Below, piece by piece: positions 1 through 6,758 of a DNA stretch of 64,000 nucleotides. The DNA lies in contig JAGSGF010000011.1 in NCBI GenBank assembly GCA_023955335.1, positions 1 to 64,000 of the forward strand, read 5' to 3'. Origin of the DNA: Yoonia sp. (GTDB taxonomy: Bacteria > Pseudomonadota > Alphaproteobacteria > Rhodobacterales > Rhodobacteraceae). The translations under genes were made by a program, and so were the position numbers. The notes below the pieces were generated by a model that searched no databases, was not told the DNA's origin, and saw only the letters and a program-made list of their open reading frames with translations. How positions within the stretch are numbered: the first letter of the stretch is position 1; each line of letters starts with the position of its first letter.

Positions 1-114
1 GCGCGTTATCGCAGCTACCAGGCGTCGGACGGCTGGGAGCAAATAGCCGCGGGCGAGACCCTCAAGCCCGGGGCGACCGATCCGCGCGTAGCCGCCGTGC
101 GACAGCGCACCTGA
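1..114 (+). pseudogene. L,D-transpeptidase (YcbB-like) scaffold-domain remnant, cut off
   Basis: The open frame from the window edge to a TGA at 112-114 encodes 37 residues (ARYRSYQASDGWEQIAAGET at the start, then LKPGATDPRVAAVRQR). This resembles the segment joining the scaffold domain to the peptidoglycan-binding domain of YcbB-type murein L,D-transpeptidases. The known proteins continue for hundreds of residues after the VRQRL-like motif; here the frame stops and I see no continuation in other frames. GC over the first 110 bases is about 72%, far above the neighbouring genes. It may be a degraded gene, an insertion boundary or a chimeric assembly end. The family call is from memory of the motif. 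Confidence 0.45.
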
Positions 115-210
115 ATCCCATTCGCTCAGTCCGTCAATACAAAAGTCGGGTAATCAAGGACTCCGAGTATATTAGAATCGTATAGTATTTATGTGTTCGG
201 GAGAATTTCG

Positions 211-1599
211 ATGGAAATGATGTTATTGCCAATTCTGGCATTGCTGGGATTGGCCCTTTTTGTGGATTTCGGCGGTGATGATGACACATCCGAACCCGCA
301 CCCGATGACCCTAATCCAGAGCTAAATCGCGAATCATTTGGTGCCGGAGACGACACGACCACAGGTACGGACGTTACAGATTATTTATTCCTGAACGATG
401 GTGATGACATGGCGTCCGGCGGTGCCGGTGATGACAGTATTTTCCTTGGTGCCGGTGCCGACCAAACGGTTGAGTTGGGCGCAGACGGTAGCTTTGACAC
501 AGCAGGGATGGAAGGCGATGATCTGATCCGTGGTGGCGAAGGCCGCGACATTCTGGTTGATGCTCTTGGCAGCAACACGATCTATGGTGACACAGGTTAC
601 GACCGGATCAACTCGATTGATGACGAGACATCCCAAGATACTGCCGACACCGTGTTCGGCGGATTTGGCAACGACGTAATGTTTGTCGATGATGGTGACA
701 CAGTCACTGGTGGCGCGGGCGAAGACCGTTTTCAGGTTGTCACAGACGCTGAAGGCGACGCCGTAACTATTACCGATTTCGCTGATGGCGATACGTTGTT
801 CCTGCGCGACGGCGACGGTGGCTTTGTCATCCAGGAACGGATTACGACCGCACTGACCGAAGATGGCGAAAGCACAAATGTGCTGCTTGATGGTGATGTT
901 GTGGTCATCATGCAAGGCGTCACAGAACTTTCAGAAGGCGCCATCGACAACCCTAAAGCACCGGCAATCTTTGGTACAGTTGAAGCCGACACGCTCGAAA
1001 TTGGCGAATTTGGTGACCGTGTGATTGGGTTTGACGGTGATGATGTCATCAGCTTTGCTGCGGGTGAAGACACCGTTGGCCGCGACATGGATGTGATTGC
1101 AGGGTCTGGTGACGACACAGTCACGCTTGGCTTGGGCGACGATAGCGTCATGGGCGGCCTTGGTGCTGATACGATCATTGGCGGCGGTGGGTTTGACGAA
1201 TTTTATGGCGGCTACGGGAACGACATCCTGAATACAGCTGGCCCTGCAAACGATGCAGCTGACACCGTATTCGGCGGCGCAGGCGATGACACTTTCTTTG
1301 CAGACGGTGGCGATGCGCTCGTGGGTGGCACCGGGACTGACGAGTTCAATCTCGACCTAACCGATCCTGCGGCAAACGCTGTGGCCATCGACGACTTTGA
1401 TCCGGCAACAGAGCAGCTGAATGTTGACGTATCAATTGCCTTGGATGCTGTGCCGACTGTTACCTACGCTGTGGCCTCAGGCGGGGCGGGTACCAACGTG
1501 CTTGTGGACGGCAGTGTTGCTGTTTTCTTGGTCGGTGTGGACCCTAGCGCGCTGAGCGCGAGCAATGTCAGCGTCACAAATACGAACGTTACTCCCTAA
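211..1599 (+). CDS. RTX-type calcium-binding protein with N-terminal hydrophobic segment
   Basis: This 462-residue acidic protein is rich in glycine-aspartate nonapeptides of the GGxGxDxxx type (for example GGAGDDSIF, GGFGNDVMF, GGLGADTII, GGAGDDTFF), which bind calcium in RTX proteins. Such proteins normally leave the cell by type I secretion. Residues about 3-18 form a hydrophobic segment (MLLPILALLGLALFV) directly followed by an acidic stretch. The body contains two copies of one module, each ending in a TNVLLDGDVVV/TNVLVDGSVAV motif like those near type I targeting ends. ATG 211 is chosen over an in-frame GTG at 193 because GGGAG at 199-203 is well spaced. The exporter at 10745-13788 is a plausible partner. 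Confidence 0.85.
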   Translation: MEMMLLPILALLGLALFVDFGGDDDTSEPAPDDPNPELNRESFGAGDDTTTGTDVTDYLFLNDGDDMASGGAGDDSIFLGAGADQTVELGADGSFDTAGMEGDDLIRGGEGRDILVDALGSNTIYGDTGYDRINSIDDETSQDTADTVFGGFGNDVMFVDDGDTVTGGAGEDRFQVVTDAEGDAVTITDFADGDTLFLRDGDGGFVIQERITTALTEDGESTNVLLDGDVVVIMQGVTELSEGAIDNPKAPAIFGTVEADTLEIGEFGDRVIGFDGDDVISFAAGEDTVGRDMDVIAGSGDDTVTLGLGDDSVMGGLGADTIIGGGGFDEFYGGYGNDILNTAGPANDAADTVFGGAGDDTFFADGGDALVGGTGTDEFNLDLTDPAANAVAIDDFDPATEQLNVDVSIALDAVPTVTYAVASGGAGTNVLVDGSVAVFLVGVDPSALSASNVSVTNTNVTP

Positions 1600-1628
1600 C
1601 CGCATTCAAGCAGTTCGGGCTAAAAAAA

Positions 1629-1658
1629 GGGCCGTTGGATCACCCCAGCGGCCCTTTT
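1629..1658. terminator. Bidirectional rho-independent terminator between convergent genes
   Basis: A 10-bp stem (GGGCCGTTGG with CCAGCGGCCC, one G-T wobble) and a 6-base loop are flanked by seven A on the left and TTTT on the right. It can therefore end both the RTX gene and the minus-strand transaminase. Confidence 0.85.
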
Positions 1659-1670
1659 AGTTTGGTCAGT

Positions 1671-2528
1671 TTAAACCGCGACCTTGCGGCTTTCTTCTAG
1701 ATATATTTCGCGCAGGCGTGTGGCGACCGGGCCAACCTCGCCAGTGCCAACAGCGGAGCCGTCCACCTCGACCACAGGCATCACGAATGTGCTGGCGGAT
1801 GTGATAAACGCCTCGTCCGCGCCTTGAGCTTCTGCAATCGTAAAGCTGCGCTCTTCGACCTGCATTTGGGCTTCTTTCGCGAACCGCAATACGGCTGCAC
1901 GGGTGATCCCGTGCAAAATCTCGTTGCCCAAGTGGCGCGTGATAATCGTGTTGCCCTTGATGATATAGGCGTTGTTTGATGTGCCCTCGGTCACGTGACC
2001 GTCTTCAACCATCCATGCATCATCACAGCCCGCAGCCTTGGCCATCATCTTGCCCATCGAGGGGTATAGCAGCTGAACCGTCTTGATGTCGCGCCGGGCC
2101 CAGCGCTGATCTTCGATGCTGATAACCTTGATGCCCTTTTTGGCAACGGGGTTATCGGCGAGGTTCGGTTTGTTTTGCGTAAACAGCACAATCGTCTGCG
2201 GCGTGTCCGCTGGCGGATAGGCAAAGTCACGGTCGTCAGGCGCGCCGCGTGTGATCTGCAAATAGATCATGCCTTGGTCAATCTCGTTCAGACGGACCAA
2301 TTCGCGGTGAACCTCGAGCAGGTCATCCTTGGAAATCGGGTTGCCCATGCCAAGCTCGGACAGCGACCGGCTCAGCCGGATGGCGTGCCCGTCAAAATCG
2401 ATCAGTTTACCGTCAAGAACGGTCGTCACCTCATAGACCCCATCGGCCATCAGGAACCCGCGATCAAAGATCGATACCTTAGCTTCGTTTTCAGCGACGT
2501 AATCACCGTTCAAATATACTGTGCGCAT
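1671..2528 (-). CDS. dat: D-amino-acid transaminase (class IV PLP aminotransferase)
   Basis: This 285-residue fold-type IV aminotransferase interconverts D-alanine/2-oxoglutarate and D-glutamate/pyruvate in the cytosol. The N-terminus (YLNGDYV, then FDRGFLMADGVYEV) is typical, K149 in RRDIKT is the PLP lysine, and E181 in EGTSNNAY is the cofactor-binding glutamate. An earlier in-frame ATG at 2543 would overlap the upstream gene. I chose 2528 because GGGGA lies just before it. It follows dgcA by 5 bp and is the last gene of the dgcN-dgcA-dat operon, which suggests a role in making or draining D-glutamate. A branched-chain aminotransferase is less likely given the context. Confidence 0.87.
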   Translation of the reverse strand: MRTVYLNGDYVAENEAKVSIFDRGFLMADGVYEVTTVLDGKLIDFDGHAIRLSRSLSELGMGNPISKDDLLEVHRELVRLNEIDQGMIYLQITRGAPDDRDFAYPPADTPQTIVLFTQNKPNLADNPVAKKGIKVISIEDQRWARRDIKTVQLLYPSMGKMMAKAAGCDDAWMVEDGHVTEGTSNNAYIIKGNTIITRHLGNEILHGITRAAVLRFAKEAQMQVEERSFTIAEAQGADEAFITSASTFVMPVVEVDGSAVGTGEVGPVATRLREIYLEESRKVAV

Positions 2529-2533
2529 TTTGG

Positions 2534-3493
2534 TTATCCCCATAGTCCGGCGGTTGGTGCGTGGACCCCCGCCGCGTCAAATATCAAAGGCTCGGCACGG
2601 TCCTCGGCCAAAAGCAGTGGACCGTCAAGGTCCGTGAATGCCACACCTTGCGCCAGAATGGTCGCGGGGGCCATGGCAAGCGACGATCCGACCATGCAGC
2701 CAACCATCACGCGGTAGCCTTCCGCAATCGACTGAGCCTTCAGCGCAAGCGCTTCGGTCAGGCCGCCGGTTTTATCCAGCTTGATATTCACCATATCGTA
2801 TTTGCCGCGCAACGCGGGCAAAGACGCGCAGTCATGGCAGGACTCATCAGCGCAGACAGGCAGCGGGCGGGCAATCTCGGCCAACATATCATCGGCACCC
2901 GCTGGCAGTGGCTGTTCGACCATCTGCACACCAAGGCGGATCAAATGCGGGGCAAGATCGGCGTACACTTCGGCGCTCCAGCCTTCGTTGGCGTCCACGA
3001 TAATGCGGCTATCCGGGGCGCCACGGCGGACGGCCTCTAACCGCGCCATATCGTCAGGCGTACCCAGCTTAATCTTCAGCAACGGACGCGCCGCATTCTG
3101 TGCGGCCTGTGCTTGCATCGCATCAGGTGTATCAAGCGACAGCGTGTATGCCGTGATCTCCGGACGCGGCGCAGGCAGTTTCAGCAAGTCCCAGACGCGG
3201 ACACCCGCAGCCTTGGCCGCATGATCCCAAAACGCACAATCAAGCGCATTGCGGGCGGCACCGGCTGGCAAAGCATCCGGCAAATCAGCCCAAACGCCTG
3301 TGAACCCTTTGATCTGGGCCGTCACACTGTTCAACGTCTCGCCATACCTCGCATAGGGCACACATTCGCCTTGCCCTGTCGCACCATCAGTTGTCACAGA
3401 CACCGTCAAAACATCCGCCTGCGTGCGCGAGCCGCGCGAAATCGTAAACACTTGGGCAAGCCGGAATACATCCCGCGTTACTTCGATGCGCAT
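2534..3493 (-). CDS. dgcA: N-acetyl-D-glutamate racemase DgcA (dipeptide-epimerase-like, enolase superfamily)
   Basis: This 319-residue enolase-superfamily protein has the epimerase layout: K140-x-K142 in the KIKLG motif, metal ligands D168 (VDANEGW), E193 (MVEQPLP) and D216 (CADESCHD), and the opposite-face lysine K238 (NIKLDKTGG). By itself it would be called an L-Ala-D/L-Glu epimerase. Its position directly downstream of dgcN supports the marine D-glutamate pathway role, in which N-acetyl-D-glutamate is converted to the L-form. Start 3493 follows an AGAGGTG ribosome site; the open frame extends about 60 codons further upstream without homology. The substrate assignment rests on known DgcN/DgcA pairs, not on residues seen here. 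Confidence 0.85.
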   Translation of the reverse strand: MRIEVTRDVFRLAQVFTISRGSRTQADVLTVSVTTDGATGQGECVPYARYGETLNSVTAQIKGFTGVWADLPDALPAGAARNALDCAFWDHAAKAAGVRVWDLLKLPAPRPEITAYTLSLDTPDAMQAQAAQNAARPLLKIKLGTPDDMARLEAVRRGAPDSRIIVDANEGWSAEVYADLAPHLIRLGVQMVEQPLPAGADDMLAEIARPLPVCADESCHDCASLPALRGKYDMVNIKLDKTGGLTEALALKAQSIAEGYRVMVGCMVGSSLAMAPATILAQGVAFTDLDGPLLLAEDRAEPLIFDAAGVHAPTAGLWG

Positions 3494-3563
3494 CACATCA
3501 CCTCTTTGGTAGTTCAGTATCCTTGCTGATAGGGTCGGACTGGCCCCGTAGGGCCAATCCAGA

Positions 3564-4565
3564 TCAGATATCAGCCAAGGCATCAACCAAACGGGTAGCA
3601 CCCTGACGGAACGGGTCAACTGCTGGCAGACCCATGCGGGCCTCGACCTCGGCCAGATATGCCTCGAACTTATCATCAGCCAAATGCTGAGTGTTCACCG
3701 AAATGCCAACGACTTTGCAGGTCGGATTGGCAATGCGGGCAATCGGCAAAGCCATATCGCGCAGCGCCTCAAGCGATGGCAGGGTATAGTCTGGCAAACC
3801 GCGCATATGCGTGCGGGTTGGTTCATGCGAAAGGATCAATGCATCAGGCTGGCCGCCGTGGATCAGCGCCATGGTCACGCCCGAATACGACACGTGGAAC
3901 AGGCTGCCCTGCCCTTCGATGTGATCCCAGTGATCTGCATCATTGTCTGGCGTCAGATACTCAACCGCACCGGCCATGAAATCAGCAATCACAGCGTCCA
4001 ACGGCACGCCGCCACCTGTGATCAAAATACCTGTCTGACCAGTCGGGCGGAACGTGGATTTCATGCCGCGCGCTTGCATCTCGGTGTCCATCGCAAGACC
4101 CGTATACATCTTGCCGACGGAACAATCGGTGCCGATTGCGAGGCAACGCTTGCCAGTCCGCTTTTTGCCAGTCGCAATTGGATAGGCGACGGATGGGATA
4201 CGCACGTCAAACAAAGTGCGCCCATTAACGCGGGCGGCGGCCATCAGCTCGTTCTCGTCGCGTAGCAAATTGTGCAGACCAGAGGCGATGTCGTAGCCCA
4301 TGTTCAGGGCTTGGACCAGAATCTCTTTCCACTCAGCGGAAATGTAACCACCACGGTTAGCGACACCAATCACGAGGGTCTTTGCACCAGCCGCAAGGCC
4401 TTCTTCCAACGTCATGTCCTGAAGACCGACGGTGGTGCCACATGCGGGCATACGGAACTGGCCAACAGCGTTTTCTGGACGCCAATCCTTGATACCTTGG
4501 GCCACTTTGGCGGCAAGTTGATCAGGCGCGTCGCCGAGGAACAAAAGATATGGTGTCTGGATCAT
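3564..4565 (-). CDS. dgcN: D-glutamate N-acetyltransferase DgcN (DUF1611 family)
   Basis: This 333-residue DUF1611-family protein has a P-loop-like motif (GTDCSVGKM) at about residues 145-153 and a conserved GHxGQTG-like region (RPTGQTGILITGGG). Family members studied in marine bacteria acetylate D-glutamate, after which DgcA racemises the product. ATG 4565 was chosen because a GGAG precedes it and the sequence from MIQTPYLLFLGDA matches the usual family start. It is the promoter-proximal gene of the dgcN-dgcA-dat operon, separated from dgcA by 70 bp. No transporter or regulator for the pathway is adjacent. Confidence 0.85.
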   Translation of the reverse strand: MIQTPYLLFLGDAPDQLAAKVAQGIKDWRPENAVGQFRMPACGTTVGLQDMTLEEGLAAGAKTLVIGVANRGGYISAEWKEILVQALNMGYDIASGLHNLLRDENELMAAARVNGRTLFDVRIPSVAYPIATGKKRTGKRCLAIGTDCSVGKMYTGLAMDTEMQARGMKSTFRPTGQTGILITGGGVPLDAVIADFMAGAVEYLTPDNDADHWDHIEGQGSLFHVSYSGVTMALIHGGQPDALILSHEPTRTHMRGLPDYTLPSLEALRDMALPIARIANPTCKVVGISVNTQHLADDKFEAYLAEVEARMGLPAVDPFRQGATRLVDALADI

Positions 4566-4677
4566 GGGGCAGCTCCGGTCTGTATATAAGATTCGTCTTG
4601 TCTTGCGAAGATTTGCGCGTCTGACAGGGAATGTCTTTGCACAGTGCGTCATAAAATCGGATAATTGTGATAACTTC

Positions 4678-4693
4678 TTGCGTAAAATTGCAA
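4678..4693. promoter_or_regulatory. Inverted repeat upstream of dgcN, possible operator
   Basis: TTGCGTAAAATTGCAA contains TTGC and GCAA arms with an 8-base AT-rich centre. It lies about 115 bp upstream of the dgcN start in the 242-bp gap between dgcN and amtB. The shape resembles Lrp/AsnC or LysR sites, but no regulator gene is nearby. Confidence 0.35.
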
Positions 4694-4751
4694 TAAGACC
4701 GGAAAATCTTGCGCCTGATTGCGTAGGATGGGTTTTAACCCATCGCGCACC

Positions 4752-4779
4752 AAAAAACCCGAGCGCGAACGCTCGGGTT
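4752..4779 (-). terminator. Rho-independent terminator of glnK-amtB
   Basis: A perfect 10-bp stem (AACCCGAGCG with CGCTCGGGTT) and a CGAA loop are followed, on the minus strand, by a run of U from the A tract at 4752-4757. It lies just past the amtB stop codon. Confidence 0.88.
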
Positions 4780-4807
4780 AATCTTGAGGTTTAGAAAGGA
4801 ACGAGGA

Positions 4808-6127
4808 CTAGCCGTTTGAGAACTCTGGGTAGGCTTCCATTCCCAACTCGGACATGTCCAAGCCGTTGATTTCAGCTTCTTCACTCACACGGATACCGAT
4901 GACCATCTTCAAGATGTACCAGATCACGAGGCTCGCCACGAATGTGAAGATACCATAAGCAAGGATGCCGGTTATTTGCGCACCAAAGTCGCCTGTATAG
5001 AAACCGACAGCCAGCGTACCCCAGATACCTGCAAGCAGGTGAACAGGGATGGCACCAACAACATCATCGATCTTGAACTTATCCAACAATGGGACAGCCA
5101 CAACCACGATCACACCACCAACAGCACCTGTCAAAAGGCTACCGAACAAGGACGGTGCAAGCGGCTCCGCCGTGATGGACACCAGACCGGCAAGCGCGCC
5201 GTTCAAGACCATTGTGAGGTCAGCTTTCTTATACATCAGCTGCGTAACGATCAGCGCAACAACCGCACCTGACGCAGCCGCCATATTGGTGTTCGCAAAG
5301 ATACGGCCAATGTCAGTGATATCGCCAACTGTACCAGCAGCAAGCTGCGACCCGCCATTGAAGCCAAACCAGCCAAGCCACAGGATGAACATACCCAATG
5401 TCGCAAGCGCAAGGTTAGATCCTGGCATCGGAATGGTTTTACCATCTTTGTACTTGCCCAAACGCGGGCCCAATACGATCGCGCCAGCCAAAGCAGCCCA
5501 GCCACCAACAGAGTGAACAACAGTTGAACCGGCAAAGTCAGAAAAGCCAGCTTCGGACAACCATCCGCCGCCCCACTGCCAAGATCCAGAGATCGGGTAA
5601 AGAACACCGGTCAGGATCGCGACGAAGGCAAGGAATGGCCATAGCTTGATACGCTCAGCAAGCGCGCCAGAAACGATAGACGCAGTCGCCGCAACAAACA
5701 TCAACTGAAAGAAGAAGTCAGATGCGACAGATGCATAGTCAAGCGTTGCGTCAGCCGCAGCAAGGCCGACAGGCTCCAGCGTTGTGATCGAAAAGAATGG
5801 ACCCAACCAGCCCGCAATGGACCATCCATCACCAGGATACATCAGGTTAAACCCAATGGCCCAATACGCAATTGATGCGATGCCAAATAGTGCGATATTT
5901 TTGGTCAGCTGCATTGCCACGTTCTTGGACCGCACGAGGCCTGCTTCCAGCATGGCAAAACCAGCAGCCATGAAGAACACAAGGAACCCCGCCACAAGGA
6001 ACAGCAGCGTTGTTAGAATATATGGGCCGATCTCGTCAAAGGTCGTCGCGGCGGCGTCTTGCGCCAGCGCGAGCGTCGGGAGCAGCGTTGCGGCTGCGGC
6101 GACCATCATTGTTTTACGGAGTGTCAT
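4808..6127 (-). CDS. amtB: Ammonium transporter AmtB
   Basis: This 439-residue Amt/Rh channel has a cleavable signal peptide (MTLRKTMMVAAAATLLPTLA, then LAQ) and about eleven membrane helices. Recognisable motifs include MAAGFAMLEAGLVRSKN, GSWQWGGGWL and the FNGGSQ segment. The channel carries ammonium/ammonia across the inner membrane and is blocked by the PII protein GlnK. It follows glnK by 24 bp, the classic glnK-amtB arrangement, and ends at a strong terminator. Confidence 0.95.
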   Translation of the reverse strand: MTLRKTMMVAAAATLLPTLALAQDAAATTFDEIGPYILTTLLFLVAGFLVFFMAAGFAMLEAGLVRSKNVAMQLTKNIALFGIASIAYWAIGFNLMYPGDGWSIAGWLGPFFSITTLEPVGLAAADATLDYASVASDFFFQLMFVAATASIVSGALAERIKLWPFLAFVAILTGVLYPISGSWQWGGGWLSEAGFSDFAGSTVVHSVGGWAALAGAIVLGPRLGKYKDGKTIPMPGSNLALATLGMFILWLGWFGFNGGSQLAAGTVGDITDIGRIFANTNMAAASGAVVALIVTQLMYKKADLTMVLNGALAGLVSITAEPLAPSLFGSLLTGAVGGVIVVVAVPLLDKFKIDDVVGAIPVHLLAGIWGTLAVGFYTGDFGAQITGILAYGIFTFVASLVIWYILKMVIGIRVSEEAEINGLDMSELGMEAYPEFSNG

Positions 6128-6151
6128 TGTTTGTCTTTCCTCTTTATCTGC

Positions 6152-6490
6152 TTACAGCGCATCGTCGTTGATATCGCCGGTGCGCACCCGCACAGCGCTT
6201 TCAACATCGAGCACGAAAATCTTGCCGTCGCCGATTTTGTCGGTCCTCGCGGTTGTGGCGATAGTGCTGACAACCTGTTCGGCCATGCTTTCGGTCACGA
6301 CGATCTCTAGTTTGACCTTCGGCACGAAATTCACGGCATATTCAGCGCCACGGTAAATTTCGGTATGGCCCGACTGCGTGCCGAACCCTTTAATTTCCGA
6401 CACCATCATGCCGCGCACGCCGATGGTGGTCAGCGCTTCGCGGACCTCCTCCAGTTTGAACGGTTTGATTGTTGCGATGATCATTTTCAC
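6152..6490 (-). CDS. glnK: Nitrogen regulatory protein PII (GlnK)
   Basis: This 112-residue PII protein has the exact family length. It carries the T-loop uridylylation site Y51 (GHTEIYRGAEYAV) and the C-terminal signature region (VRVRTGDINDDAL). It senses ATP/ADP, 2-oxoglutarate and glutamine status and gates AmtB. GTG 6490 gives VKMIIATIKPF at the N-terminus, matching the family; upstream open frame has no homology. The upstream region contains phased GCAC boxes (6619-6643), suggesting nitrogen-dependent control. Confidence 0.93.
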   Translation of the reverse strand: MKMIIATIKPFKLEEVREALTTIGVRGMMVSEIKGFGTQSGHTEIYRGAEYAVNFVPKVKLEIVVTESMAEQVVSTIATTARTDKIGDGKIFVLDVESAVRVRTGDINDDAL

Positions 6491-6612
6491 GTGTGTTCCC
6501 CTTCGCTCATCTGATGCTGGCCTGCATTTGCGCTGACCTGCTTGGGGATAGACAAGCGCGATGCTGCAGGTGCAGCAATGATTCACGGGAAAGGTTTTCG
6601 CGAAAATTCTGC

Positions 6613-6649
6613 GCAATCGCACAATTTTTGCACAAATAAGCACGATTGC
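6613..6649. promoter_or_regulatory. GCAATCG/CGATTGC inverted repeat with three phased GCAC boxes
   Basis: A perfect 7-bp inverted repeat (GCAATCG 6613-6619, CGATTGC 6643-6649) encloses GCAC at 6619, 6630 and 6640, i.e. one per helical turn. It lies between the divergent glnK and PBP genes. GCAC/GTGC half-sites are typical of NtrC operators, so an NtrC site for glnK-amtB is a reasonable guess. Confidence 0.4.
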
Positions 6650-6758
6650 TTAATTTTTGAGCATGTTCAAAATTACGTGGGCGACTTACCGCTCTCTACA
6701 AGCGGAACACAACACGCTATCATTGGAAAAAATAGGCACAAATGTCAGTAGGCAGAGC

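Noticed and set aside
385-915. Minus-strand open frame opposite the RTX gene
   Set aside because: The repeat-rich codons of the RTX gene naturally open the reverse frames; no independent support.
6491-6650. Sigma-54 promoter for glnK-amtB
   Set aside because: I looked for a GG-N10-GC element on the minus strand and found no convincing match.
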